Part shown: positions 21,060-33,879 of the stretch, in pieces
Numbering within the stretch: position 1 is the first letter of the stretch
How the letters are laid out: every line of letters begins with the position of its first letter
Source: Dasypus novemcinctus
Lineage: Eukaryota; Chordata; Mammalia; Cingulata; Dasypodidae
DNA: 64,000 bases
NCBI RefSeq assembly: GCF_030445035.2
Contig: NC_092216.1
Coordinates: 12,587,405 to 12,651,404, forward strand
Reading direction: 5' to 3'
Made by a program: the position numbers and the translations under genes
The notes under the pieces: generated by a model
What the model was told of the DNA's origin: nothing
The model's input: the letters and a program-made list of their open reading frames with translations, nothing else
The model's database searches: none

Positions 21060-22590
21060 TTCTGGCACTTCCTCTACATCCCATTACATACGGTGGTCAC
21101 TTCTACAGACCTTCAGAACAGGCATCCCAGGAAGTTTCCTCCTCACTCATCTGTATTTCATTACTTTTATAAATCTGACAGGTTCTTTTCCATCCACAGC
21201 ACTATGACCTATCTCTGTAGTACACTCCTCCACATATATAGTGTGCTTTAATGCATTCCCATTGTGAGGAAGGTAAATTCCTATAAAAACTATGGTGTGA
21301 TCATTAATATCTCAGAGGAGTTCATTTACTACTGCGGTGTGACGCTCTATATTCTATTTTTAAGTATTGTGGGCTGTGCTTACATTTATCTGCAGGTCTG
21401 CTACATCACATGTGAATTCTGTTACACATATGATAGTCTCCTTATTTTCCTATGGTGGGCAACTCTAGATCCATGGCGAGAAGTTCAGTATCCATGAATA
21501 TCCTCTAGACCCTTCTTGTATTCCTTCTGGTGCATCTCCTGAACTTGCTGCAGTCCTGTCCTCCCATGATGAACTCTTCACCTCAGGTCAATTCCATTCC
21601 ACTTACTGTGACCTACTTATATTCTCATTCAAATGAGCAGAGCTTCTCTACACAGATGGTAACCTCTTCCTGGCTGCAGATGACTTTCACCTACACAAAC
21701 GGTGAGCCACCCAAATACAGTGAATTGCCCAATCTAATTATCTGTTATAGATAAGTTTATATGGTATTTGTAAGGTCCTCTTCTCTACATACTCACTAAA
21801 ATATGTTAGACTCATCTATTTCTTGCTGTGACCACTAAAGACAAACCAAGTACTTTTATAAACCCACTACAAGGTTGTCTCCTTTTCATTTAGACAGATA
21901 CTCTATGCCTCAGATGAGTACCTTTATCTTTTTAGTCTGTTTATGCATGTTCCCATCATATGTACGGGTGTGTCTGCTTTTAAAATATGGATATAGTCTA
22001 CATCTCAGGAAATTTCCTTCATACCCATGGTGCCCTATCCTACATACTTCTACAAATACGGTGGACTTCTGTACACGTACGGTGATGTGCTCCAAAACCT
22101 TGGTTTAGTTCCTCTAAACCATCAGCATATTCCTCTCCATATCCACTACAAACTTTTCCAGTCATAAATTCTAGTGCTTCCCCACTATTCCACAACAACC
22201 TTACTTTGTTTCCTTCGCCAGTTTGAGCTCATCTACAACCTGGAGGGCACTCTTCTACACTCTCATAGCCCATGCACCTGTGGTTTGATTATCTATGCAC
22301 CAGATAAGTATCTTTGAACTTAGCACATCTTCCTTTGCATCATGGAGAAATCTACTACATATCCACTGCACAGAGATCTTCTGTGCATCTTTATTGATTT
22401 CTTCTGTGATACCCACTTCACTCATTTTGAGTTGGCCTACACTTATGTATCATTATTACACATGCTAGAAACATGGTCCTCTTTACAAATAGGCACTCTG
22501 ACCCTGCCAGTCAGCACATTTCATCCCCATGCCCACCCATGGTGTATGATTTGGGGACAGCAGGAGACCCAAGCCAGGACAAGTGACTCA
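21060..22590. repeat. Degenerate, loosely repetitive stretch
   Basis: Short related words keep returning at irregular intervals, of the kind CTACA-ATA-GGTG, for example TACATACGGTGG (21087), ATACGGTGGACTTC (about 22057), GTACGGTGATGTG (22079) and CTACACAGATGGT (21650). This looks like a strongly decayed tandem repeat of about 30-70 bp units. No coding or RNA gene is apparent. Confidence 0.4.
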
Positions 22591-22599
22591 ATTTCATGA

Positions 22600-24070
22600 G
22601 CCTTGCTGGAATTATTTGTAAAGAGATGTTGGCCATAAGGGCCTCCAGTAGGGTTTTCGAGCGTCAAATCGGGAATTGGAGATCACTTTTTAAAGTTCTT
22701 CTCATGTAACATGTAATGACCAGCTCTAATTTCATAGTCAGTATGTGTCTGCAACTACTGCTGCTTGTTTGTCTTCTTCATTATCATTGTTCTCTTCATT
22801 ATCATCTTGCTAGTCTTCGTCATCTCCTTGTTTTTTCTGGGATAACTAATTAGAATGGGCTCTAGCTGCAATGAAATCCTGTTTAATTTTTGTATGATCT
22901 TAAAAAGGACAAGTGATTTAATTTGTCTGAGTCTAGTTGTGTCTTCAGTGAAAGGAGCTCAAGTTACTTACTACATGTGCGTGCTGTAAGACAGACTTTA
23001 AATGAACCTCTTTGGTCTCTTTGGTATTTCTTATACTTTCAGGTCTCTTGTGAGAGAGACAGGTAGATTCAGAGTTATCAAGCTAAAGGACTGTGTTTGT
23101 TAGGACAGTCTTGGTTCTGCAGCATAATAAACAATTTCCAGTTTTAATAATGCATTAACTTTAAGTGTATTTCGCACTCACACTGTGCCCAATGTGGGTT
23201 GTCCAGAAACAGATGGCCAGAAAAGTCAAAAGTCTATGCAAAGAAAGCAGGGAAAAGAGGGGTGCCAATGGACTATTTGGACAGTAACATTGTCTCTGTC
23301 ACAAGGACCCTCTTGTCACATATAGTTCCCATTTTAGAACAACTGTGGGCTTCTACTTCAGAGCCAGCCAGGTCACTTTGAGGTCAGTGCTTTCTGCCAA
23401 TAGGTAAAGAAAAAGGTCTAACACTCCCCCACCTTTGACAGATGCCACTGGCAGTGCAAACTCCCTTTGCCTCTACCAGATTCTGGGAGGCAGGTCTGAC
23501 CTTTTATGGTAAAGTTGGTTGCTTAAGTCATAGAAAGCAAAGGGAAATCACACCTGATGAAGCACTCTATTGGAGGCCATGATGAGGAAAGCATTGTGAG
23601 AATGTTTCATTTGACTTGACTCAGTATGTCATGGGGGCTGGAGTGACCCAGAGAAAAAACTGTATTCCCTGTGGCCCTCTACAGATGGAGGAAAGGTAAC
23701 TAATGTTCAGTGAATGCCTGCTAAGGCCAGACTGCATGCATGCTACTTTAACTTCCAGGATTTCATGGACACCCCACGTTACTCCTTTGAAGGAAGAAGT
23801 TAAGATAGTCATTTTGCCAGTGAAACAATGAGATAGAGACACTCAGAAATTTGGTTCTACGTGGAAATAGAAGCTGGTCCCGTTTATGGGACACAACTAG
23901 TAAAGCACAACCTCAGATGCAAACCAAATCTGTCTTTAAATTTCAGGGTTTTTTTTTTTTTTAAGTGTCCCATCTTGTCTTTCCATTGTGATGGCCTTGG
24001 AACCTAAAGAAACCTTATGCAATGCATACATTTCAGTGTATGTCAGTGAATTTCACTATAAATTGAGGCT
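22600..24070. other. No gene seen
   Basis: Ordinary unique sequence. A TTC/TCA-rich patch at 22770-22850 would encode acidic residues on the minus strand, but stops interrupt it. Confidence 0.5.
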
Positions 24071-24079
24071 TTAATCAGA

Positions 24080-24300
24080 ATCAGAAACGCAGTAACATTT
24101 ATTGAGTTCTTTTCAGACATTCCCTCATTCATTCATCCTAACAGCACTGTAATGTAAGTGCCCCAATCACCTGATACTTTACAGATGGAAAACTGAGACC
24201 ACTGAGGAGAAATGACTTGCCCAAGGTCACACATGACAAGTAACTGGCAGATTGGGATGTGAATCCTGGTCCTCAGCCTTCAAGTTCCTCCTCCCAACCA
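24080..24300 (+). repeat. MIR SINE, + strand
   Basis: It shows the MIR core in order: ACATTTATTGAGTTCTTT, TTTACAGATGGAAAACTGAG, GACTTGCCCAAGGTCACAC, then GTAACTGGCAGATTGGGATG. An ancient family shared by all mammals. Confidence 0.85.
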
Positions 24301-24979
24301 AAACCTCACACCATCTGCTTATACTTGAGCTTCGTATGTGTATCTGCAGTGAGGACTTGGCATGAAGCTTAGTCTTCCCTGGGAGAAGCAAGGTTGGTGG
24401 TCATTACCTGAAGAGGGTTCTGCTTAGCTTGAAGCAAGTGCTGCTGGGTGTAAGGGACTCTCAAGAAAGAAAAGCAGTTTTGATGCTCATAAATTTAACG
24501 TTTTTCATTTACTTTTATTTGAAACTTGGACATAATTTATTGAGCTACATTTGAAATATTTGGGGGATCTCTGTGTATTCCTTCTGAAGGAATATGATTA
24601 AAAATGCACACCAGCCTTCCCTGATTTCTGGAAGACATTGGAATCTGACAAAGAGCTACATAATTTCAGAGTTTGCATCTTCATATGAAATTTTCCAGCA
24701 ACCTGCACAATAACTGTAAAGGCTATGAACTTTTACAGTTATTTAAAAACTGCGAAATATTTTCTGGAGAAGCCTCTGAATTGGGGAGCCTGGTGTTAGA
24801 TGAGTGATATCATATAACTCTGTGGGCCTGGCAAGCGATTCTCAGGAACAATGACAAGCTGCCGGCGGTGACCGTGGTGGGGCGGCTGGAAGCGTTCAAG
24901 TCTGTTTCTATCGCAGTTGATTCTCAGAAGGGCCCTTCCCACTCAGCATCAAGGGTCCCCATTTTATAACAGGGGGCAG

Positions 24980-25295
24980 AAGCAGGGAAGTGGCTTGGCC
25001 TGGAAGTGGCCAGGTGGTCCTGGGTTGAACTGCTCTCCTGCCTCGTGCTGGCTGGCCTCTTCCCGCCTTGCAAGCCCAGCCAAGCGTCACCTCTTCTGGA
25101 TCCCTCCCTGGCCCCTGGCCTTCTGGCTCGGTGAGTGGCTCTCCTCCAGAAACTGTTGACTGCCTGCCTGAATCTGCAAGGATCAATGACCTTGCGAGGG
25201 CAGGGTCCTGGTCACCACTGATGCCCAGCGCCCAGGACAGCACCTGGCCCACAGCCGCGTAGTCAGTAAATGTCTGTTGAATGAATGAAGAAATG
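24980..25295 (+). repeat. L2 LINE 3' end
   Basis: It ends GCACCTGGCCCACAGCC...GTAAATGTCTGTTGAATGAATGAA, the usual L2 terminus, preceded by the C/T-rich L2 3' region. Confidence 0.75.
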
Positions 25296-25399
25296 TGGAT
25301 TACATTATATTCTCATGAGTGAAAGAGTAAGTAGCTCCAGAGGGGCACAGAGAGGAGTTTAGTCACAAGAGCAATGACCCCCGAGCAGTAACAGATTGT

Positions 25400-25625
25400 G
25401 CAGCATGGTGATTTCTGGGTTAGAAACCAAAGCCCTTTGCCGATGAGCTTTGACTGGCTCTAACCCTGTGCAAGCCTGTGTCCTCATCTGTTAGATGGAA
25501 TTGACAACTAAAAGGCAAGGAATTTTAGCTCTACTTTGGTTTTGTGTTCACAGTGCTTGGGCCAGGACTTGGTAGATAGGAGAACCTCAGCACGTATTTG
25601 TTGAATGACTGCATGAATAAATGCC
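25400..25625. repeat. MIR- and L2-like fragments
   Basis: 25440-25510 resembles antisense MIR (GTGTCCTCATCTGTTAGATGG). 25545-25620 ends TTTGTTGAATGACTGCATGAATAAATG, like a second L2 end. Both are short. Confidence 0.5.
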
Positions 25626-25956
25626 CAAATTGGAGACTCTTCAGATATTCAACAGGTGTTGCCATAGGAGGGGCTGTGCCATGGACCGGCCACATGAGGT
25701 ACCTAATGGATGAGTGACTGCAGGCACCGGGCTGAGTGCTGGGTCTGCTACCCCCTCCTCCTTCCCTGCTCTTCCTCCCTGGCTGTCCATTTGGCAGGCT
25801 GGAGAAGGCTTTCTGTGCTCGGGAGGCAGAAGGGTCCAAGGCGTGAACTGCCTTCCAGGTCTGGGTCCTTGGAAAATCGATAGCCATCCTCCGTGATCAT
25901 GTAACTGCAATGTGCTTGAAAGGAGAAGGCCTGTAGAGTCTTTTCAAGTAATTCTT

Positions 25957-26429
25957 TTTTTTTTTTAAGATTTATTTTATTTTATTTTTTATTTATTTCC
26001 CTCCCCTTCCCCACCCTTTACCCTGCCCCCTCCCCCCACCACCCCCCTACCCCCACCGTTGTCTGCTCTCTGTGTCCATTTGCTGTGTGTTCTTCTGTGT
26101 CTGCTTATATTCTTGTCAGCGGCACCTGGAATCTGTGTCTCTTTTTGTTGTGTCGTCTTGTTGCATCAGCTCTCCGTGTGTGCAGCTCCATTCCTAGGCT
26201 GGCTGCGCTTTTTTTCCACACTTGGTGACTCTCCTTATGGGACGCACTCCTTGCGCGTGGGGCTCCCCTACTCTGGGGACACCCCTGTGAGGCATGGCAC
26301 TCCTTGCGCGCGTCAGCACTGTGCGTGGGCCAGCGCATCATATAGGTTAGGAGGCCCTGGGTTTGAACCTTGGACCTCCCATGTGGTAGGCGGATGCCCT
26401 ATCCATTGGGCCAAGTCCACTTCCCTCAT
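25957..26429 (-). repeat. DAS-SINE with perfect target duplication
   Basis: A full-length copy: T-rich left end with AAGATTTATTTTATT, C-rich spacer, GTTGTCTGCTCTCTGTGTCC, body, then antisense B box (GGTTTGAACC) and A-box region (GGGCCAAGTCC) at the right. GTAATTCTT at 25948-25956 and 26430-26438 is a 9-bp target duplication. The frames through this copy are repeat sequence, not genes. Confidence 0.93.
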
Positions 26430-26438
26430 GTAATTCTT

Positions 26439-27060
26439 GACCCATTTTCACAAGCAGAGCCAAGCAGTGTTTTGTGCTTGTAATGACTTGTAATTACAGG
26501 CATTGTGTGATGCCAGGTAAACTCTGTTATCGACTCTATTGCCAGAATGGAGCCTTTACTCTTTCTTCTCCTTTGACCAGCCCATAATTGATCAGACGAA
26601 AATAAGCTGTGGGTGGTTTTATAGCAAACACCCAGTGAGAGTGATGGAGTTGGGGGAGACCCAGTATTCTGGTTAGAGTGCACCAGGGCTGTGGAAACTG
26701 CTTTGGCAACAGCATTGTCTGCTGGGAGGTATGAAGGCCAGTCATGGTTGTGCCACTCCTCTCTCTGTAGGAATTTGGGGTAAGGAAAAAGAGCATGGAC
26801 TTGAGTGTCTACTCATGCTGCCACTTGCCATCTCCGTATGACTATGGGCAAGTATTCTAGCCACTTTAGGACTCAGTTTCCGCTTCTGTAAAATGGGAGT
26901 AACCTTAGCATCTAGTATAGTGTCTTAGATTGCTGTGTGCTGTTGTGCAGGTTGTACAGTGCATAAGGCCATGTGCCACTTACCAAGCTGAAGCTCTGTG
27001 GGGCTGTGACCACTCAGAAGATGCACATTTTCTTATTTGCTTAAGAGAGGCTTTATCTGA
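26439..27060. other. No gene; one MIR fragment
   Basis: 26825-26915 (ACTATGGGCAAGTATTCTAGCC, CAGTTTCCGCTTCTGTAAAATGGG) is an antisense MIR. The rest is unassigned. Confidence 0.6.
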
Positions 27061-27189
27061 GGCCCTTATGGTGCTTTTTTTAAACATTTTATTATTTATT
27101 TATTTTTAAGTTATTTTTAATCTTAATAAATGCTGCCTCTTCAATATTTTTACATTTAGTATTTTATTTTTTTAATTTTATTTTATTTA

Positions 27190-30000
27190 TTCATTTTTTA
27201 AAAAATACTACATTCAGAAAATATGAGATCCCCATTCACCCCCACCACCCCCACCCCGCCACGCCCCCCACAGTAACACTCTCCCCCATCATCATGACAC
27301 ATCCATTGCATCTGGTGAGTACATCTCTGGGCATCGCTGCACCCCATGGCCTGTGGTCCACACCATAGCCCACACTCTCCCACGTTCCATCCAGTGGGCC
27401 ATGGGAGGACATACAATGTCTGGCAATTGTCCCTGGAGCACCACCCAGGACAACTCCAAGTCCCAAAAATGCCTCCACATCTCATCTCTTCCTCCCATTC
27501 CCCGCACCCAGCAGCCACCATGGCCACTTTTTCCACACCAATGCCACATTTTCTCGATTATCAACCACAATAATTCATGAATAGAATATCATTAAGTCCA
27601 CTCTAATCCTTACAGTATTCCTCCTTCCTGTGGACCTTGGCTTGGTTGTGTCCATTCCACATCTATGTCAAGAGGGGGCTTAGATTCCGCATGGATACTG
27701 GATACAATCCTCCTACTTTCAGTTGTAGGCGCTCTAGGCTCCATGGTGTGGTGGTTGACATTCTTCAACTCCATGTTAGCTGAGTGGGGTAAGTCCAATA
27801 AATCAGAGTGTAGAAGCTGAAGTCTGTTGAGGCTCAAGGCCTGGCTATCATATTGCCAGTCCAGAGATTCAAATCCCCTAGATATATCTTAAACCCCAGC
27901 ACCAACTACAATTCCAGTAAAGTAGCATGAAAGGCTTGTGAAAAGAGATCCCATCTGAGTCCAGCTCCATCATGCAGAAATACCAGCTCCAAAAAGGGCC
28001 AACTGACATGGCAGTGAACCCCATCTGCCATGACCATAGAACCTGTGGGTCTCGTTAGCCCTCAAAAGGACCAATACCTGGGGTTGTATCTACTTAGTCT
28101 GTCAGTGAGACTCTGCTCAGGTGTGCATAAGGGCAATCCTTCTGACAACCTCCAGACTCTTTTTTAGAGACTCATAGCCATATAAACTCATTTGTCCTTT
28201 CCATTTCCCCCTTAATTTAGGTCAAACAGCATTTTTAACTCCTGTTATTATATATAGACAGGCATATTCTGCTGGTCTGCGTCGAACCTTTAATTGAAGG
28301 TCATTTTCTAGTTATGCCATCAGCTGGTACTTGGTAGTGATCCCTCGGTGCCAGGGAGGCTCATCCCTGGGTGTCATGTCCCATGCTGAGGGGAAGGCAT
28401 TGCATTTACATGCTGAGTTTGGCTTTGAGACTGGCCACATTTGAGTAACATGGAGGCTGTCAGGAGGGAACTCTTAGGCACAGTGCTGCTCTAGGCCTTG
28501 TTCTTCTTTCAGGTATATAGGCTCACAAGCATAGTCATTAGTATCAGGGGGTCACTGTTGGACCCTCATTCCTTCCTGGTCCTTGCCGTTGCACCTGTGG
28601 GACTGCCGCTGCTCCCCTAGGGACCACGACAGAGCCACCCCCCCACCCGGCCAGGAACCCAGTAGCCCCCCCCAGCTGTTGTTTTCAATTGTTTCCACTA
28701 TGAGTATAGCCAAACATTTCCATGCACCCTGGACACATGCCATGTATAACTCCCTGTCAACCATATGTCCCCTGTCAATAACATCCCATAACAGTATTCC
28801 TCTGTTCCCAGCGTTGAACCACTCTATGATCCAAAACTTCCTGAAAAGGGAAGCCCATTATAATGTCAGGTTCCCTTACTAATAAAATGGAATATAGCGA
28901 TGAGTTTAAACATTAGATCTAGAATACATATTGATTTGGAAAAATTCTACATCCTATCTTTTTCTTTTCTTTTTTCCTAATTATTGAGCTTCTCTTCACA
29001 GGAGCCCTAGATCACAGTAATTCATATATACAATATACAGTACTCCCATACATCCACCATAAAACCTTTTCCCTTCCACAGTGATAATCTTTTAACTTAT
29101 TCATATCATATTTACTGAAACTGATGTACAGACTCCGAGACAATAGCTTTCAAACAAAGTGACATCTGTGCTTACATTGTGGTCCATACTTTAGGATATA
29201 CAGTTTTCTAAATTTTTTAGTTATCTTATGTTTTACATTATGGTTTACATTATTAGTCTGTCGTCCCCTATATGTTTTTGGTGTAATATTACATGTTTTA
29301 TATTCATCCTTGTGTACTCTCGCGAAACTCCTCTCTTGCCCACACATTTAACTTGGTTCCATTCATTCAACATCCATTTTCCCCTCCCCTTGGGGCCCAC
29401 AGCGACAGCCAATCTCTATTTCCTCAGGAGCCATGTCCAGAGATACTTGCAACAGTGTTCAGGGCCTGACTTGTTCAACTGCCCTAAAGCCCTGGGAGCC
29501 ACCCTTTCTCTCGAGAGATACAGTTCCCTTTATTTGATGGCATTAGTCCTCCCCAGGATGTGGGTCCACCCCCACTCTCACTACTTGGGTCTCTACCCAA
29601 TGGTACAGCCCACCCTGGCAAAATGAGCATTCAGACATTCCCCTGGAGTCTGTCCTGCATCAGACAATCCCCTCCGAGCATCCTAAACAGGTAAGCCTGC
29701 TAATTATATTTTGATACGGTTTCTCAGCATTTTACTCTCAACCAACACCTGACACTCTCATACGTTTGTATGTTGCCCCTCCCTCCCCCCCATTTTTGGG
29801 CAATATTACCCCTCCACCCATCCCCAGTCCCCCTCAAATCCGCAAAACCCACCCAAAGGCAACCCCTTGCCCCCATTTTATCTCTTCTTTGTGCTCCTAC
29901 TTACTGCCAGCTCATCATAGATTCCACCCCTGCAGACGTCAGCTCACATCCTTCCTCCACCCTCCGATTTCCTGTAAGCCTATCTTCCAGTCTCTAGCTC
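27190..30000 (-). repeat. L1 3' UTR
   Basis: About 2.8 kb follows the ORF2 end. The segment 27200-28900 matches 52370-54300, which confirms that it is part of the L1 and not a chance neighbour. It includes the conserved GTGCCAGGGAGGCTCATCCC patch (about 28350) found also at 53980. No reading frame in it has coding support. Confidence 0.8.
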
Positions 30001-33000
30001 TCTGAGGCAGCTTGCTTATTTCATATCATTGAGGTCATGTAGTATTTGTCTTTCAATGCCTAGGTTGCTTCACTCAACATAAGGGACTCAAGATTCATCC
30101 ATGTTATCACGTGTGTTTGTAGTGTGTTTGTTCTTACAGCCGCGTAGTATTCCATTGTGTGTATATACCACATTTTATTGATCCACTCATCTGTTGATGG
30201 GCATTTGGGTTGATTCCAACTTTTGGCGATAGTGAACAATGCTGCTATGCATTGGTGTGCATATATCGGTTTGTGTTTTTGTTTTCAGTTCTGCTGGGTA
30301 TATACCCAGCAGAGGTATTGCTGAGTCATATGGCAAATCTATGGTTAGTTTTTTGAGAAACCGCCAAACTGTCCTCCAGAATGGTTGGATCCTTCTGCAT
30401 TCCCACCAGCAGTGGATGAGTGTTCCCCTTTCTTCACATCCTCTCCAGCATTTGTATTCTTCTGTTTTTTTCATAGCTGCCAATCTTATGGGAGTCAGAT
30501 GGTATGTCATTGTAGTTTTGATTTGCATTTCCCTAATAGCTAGAGATTTGGAGCATTTTTCATGTGCTTTTTAGCCATTTGTATTTCTTCTTTGGAGAAG
30601 TGTCTGTTTAAATCTTTTTCCCATTTTTTAAATGGGTTGTTTATCTTTTTATTTTCAAGATATAGGAGTTCTTTATATATGCAAGTTATAAGTCTCTTAT
30701 CAGATATATGGTTGCCAAATATTTTCTCCCATTGTGTGGGTTCCCTTTTTACTTTCTTGACAAATTCCTTTGAGGTGCAGAAGGCTTTAATTTTGAGGAA
30801 GTTCCGTTTATCTATTTGTTCTTTTGCTGCTCATGGTTTTGGAGTGATATTCATGAATCCATTTCCTATTACAAGGTCCGGTAGATGTTTCCCTACACTG
30901 CTTTCCAAGGTCTTTATGGTCTTGGCTCTTATATTTAGGTCTTTGATCCATCTTGAGTTGATCTTTGTATAAGGTGTGAGATGGTAATCCTCTTTCATTG
31001 TTCTACATGGCTATCCAGTTCTCCAGGCACCATTTGTTGAATAGGTCATTCTCTCCCAGTTGAGAGGGTTTGGTGGCTTTATCGAATATTATATGGCTCT
31101 ATATATGAGGTTCTCTATCAGAATTTTCAATTTGATTCCATTGGTCTGTGTATCTCTCCTTATGACTATACCATGCTGTTTTCACTACGGTAGCTTTATG
31201 TATGTTTTGAAGTCAGGTAGTGTGATTCCTGCAATTTCGTTTTTCTTTTTCAATATGTTTTTGGCTATTTGGGGCCTCTTTCTTTTCCAAATAAATTTCA
31301 TAGTTAGTTTTTCTTGTTCCTTAAAGAACACTGTGTTGATTTTTATTGGGATTGCATTGAATGTGTAGATCAGTTTTGGTAAGATAGACATCTTAAGAAT
31401 ATTTAGTCTTCCTATCCATGAACAGGGAATATTCTTCCATTTATTTAGGTCTTCTTTGATTTCCTTGAACAGTCTTGTATAGTTCTCAGTGTATAAGTTT
31501 TTTACATCTTTAGTTAAATATTTCCTAAATGTTTGATTTTTTTATTTACTATTGTAAATGCTATTTGTTTCTTGATTTCCTCCTGATCTTGCTCATAATT
31601 GGTGTACAGAAATGCTACTGATTTTTGTGCATTGATCTTATAACCTGTGAATTTATTAAACTCATTTATGAGTTCTAGAAGCTTTGTTGTTAATCTCTCA
31701 GGATTTTCTATGTATAGGATAATGTCATCTGCAAATAGTGAAATTTTGACTTCTTCCTCTCCAATTTGAATGCCTTTTATATCTGGTTCTTGCCTCAATG
31801 CTCAAGCAAGTACTTCTAAGACAATGTTAAATAGAAGGGGAGAGAGTGGGCATCCTTGTCTTGTTCCTGATTTAGAGGGAAGGACTTTAGGATTTCTTTG
31901 TTGTAAAAATGTTGGCTGTAGGTATTTCATATATACTATTTATCATGTTCAAAAAATTTCCTTGTATTCCGATCTTTTGGAGTATTTTTCTCAAGAAAGG
32001 GTGCTGTATTTTTTCAAATGCTTTTTCTGCATCTATAGATATAATCATGTGATTTTTTTCCTTCAATCTGTTTATGTGGTGTATTACATTGATTGATTTT
32101 CTTATGTTGAACCATCCTTGCATACCTGGAATGAATCCCACTTGGTCGTGGTGTATAATTAGTTTAATGTGTTGTTGAATATGATTAGCAAGTATTTTGT
32201 TAAGTATTTTTGCATCTAGGTTCATTAGAGAAATTGGTCTGTAATTTTCCTTTCTTGTGGTGTCTTTGTTTGGCTTTGGTACTAGAGTAATGGTGGCATC
32301 ATAGAAGGAGTTAGGCCATGTTCCTTCTCTTTTGATTTTTTGGAAGAGTTTCAGCAGGATTGGAGTTAGTTCTTTTCAGAATGTTTTGTAGAATTCACCT
32401 GTGAAGCCGTCTGGCCCTGAGCTCTTCTTAGTTGGGAGATTTTTAATGACTGATTCTATGTCTTTACTTGTGATTGGTTTGTTGAGATCATCAATTTCTT
32501 CTTTCGTCAATATGGGCTGCTTATGTGTTTCTAGGAATTTGTCCATTTCCTCTGAATTGTCATTTTTGTTGGAATATAGTTTTTCAAAGTATCCTCTTAT
32601 GTTAGTCTTTATTTCTGTGGGGTCAGTGGTGATATCGCCTTACTCATTTCTTATTTTGTGTATTTGCATCTTCTCTCTTTTTTTCTTTGTTAGTCTCGCT
32701 AAAGGTTTGTCAATTTTGTTGATCTTCTCAAAAAACCAGCTCTTGGTCTTGTTTATCTTTTCAAGTGCTTTCTTATTTTCTATTTCATTTAGTTCTGCTC
32801 TTATCTTTGTTATTTCCTTCCTTCTTCTTCCTGTTGGATTACTCTGTTGTTGTTTTTCCAGTTCCTCCAAATGTGCAGTTAGTTCTTCAATTTTTGCTCT
32901 TTCTTCCTTTTTGATAAATGAATTTATGGCTATCAATTTCCCTCTCAGTACTGCTTTTGCTGCATCCCATAAATTTTGGTATGTTGTGTTATCATTATCA

Positions 33001-33819
33001 TTTGTTTCAAGGTAGTCATTGATTTCTTTTGAGATTTCCTCTTTGATCCACCATTTTTCTAAGAGTGTGCTGTTATTTTCCAAATCATGGTGTGAAATCT
33101 GGGCCTCTGGCCCTTGCCAATTTCCAGCTTCACTCCACTGTGGTCAGAGATATTATTTTGTATGATTTTGATCTTTCTGAATTCATTAAGCCTTTCTTTG
33201 TGGCCTAGCATATTGGAGAATGATCCATGTGCGCTTGAGAAAAATGTATATCATGCTGTGTTTGATTGTAATGCGCTATATATGTCTATGAGATCCAGCT
33301 CCTCTTATATACTGTTCAAATATTTTGTTTCTTTAGTGATTCTCTTTTGAGATGTTCTGTCCAGAGTTGATAGTGGTGTATTAAAAAACCCCACTATAAT
33401 TGTAGATGCATCTATTCTTTCACTTAGTTTTTCCAGCATTTGCCTCACATATTTAGAGGCACCCTTGTTAGGAGCATATTTATGATTGTTCAATCTTCTT
33501 GACAGATTGTCCCTTTCACTAATATGTAGTATCCTTCTTTTTTGTCTCTCACAATTGTTTCACATTTAAAGTCTATTTTGTCTGATATTAATATAGCTAC
33601 TCCTGCCTTTTTTTGGTTATTGTTTGCTTGTATGATTGTTTTCCAACCATTCACTTTCAGCCTCCATGAGTCTCTGGGTCTAAGATGTGTCTCTCGTAAA
33701 CAGCATATAGATGGGTCATATTTCCTTATCCAATGTCCCAGTCTGAATCTTTTGATAGGTGAGTTTAATCCATTGACATTCAGTGTTATTACTTTCAAGG
33801 AATTATTTGTGTTAGCCAT
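30000..33819 (-). pseudogene. L1 ORF2 (endonuclease-reverse transcriptase), broken
   Basis: ORF2 encodes the L1 endonuclease and reverse transcriptase that copy the element by target-primed reverse transcription. The N-terminus (NNSLKVITLNVNGLNSPIKR) at 33819 is the endonuclease start. GFFNTPLSTLDR (about 33385-33350) matches the GDFNTPLS block with D changed to F. Further along are the linker (33083-32640), the RT region with [14 protein letters not shown] (about 32150-32110), the catalytic FADD in SLFADDIILYIE (about 31735), and the C-terminal Cys/Trp-rich region ending near 30190 ([18 protein letters not shown]). The span of about 3.8 kb equals that of a normal ORF2. Stops and shifts divide it into at least six pieces, so no full protein is possible. 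Confidence 0.9.
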
Positions 33820-33879
33820 ATTTTGATTGGACTTGTGTTTGTCATATTTTGTTTGTTTGGTTTTTTTCCCCTTCTCTCT

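Noticed and set aside
22770-22850. Minus-strand acidic stretch resembling the tail of a chromatin protein retrocopy
   Set aside because: A stop interrupts it and the surrounding frames have no recognisable domain. Low-complexity TTC/TCA sequence is enough to explain it.
26105-26433. Cys/Ser-rich peptides around 20060-20420, 26059-26433 and 53468-53812
   Set aside because: The same peptides recur because they are the DAS-SINE body read in different copies.
31770-33826. Long + strand frames, such as 32401-33015 and 31770-32096
   Set aside because: They are antisense to L1 ORF2, which has clear protein motifs on the minus strand. The + strand peptides are hydrophobic shadows.
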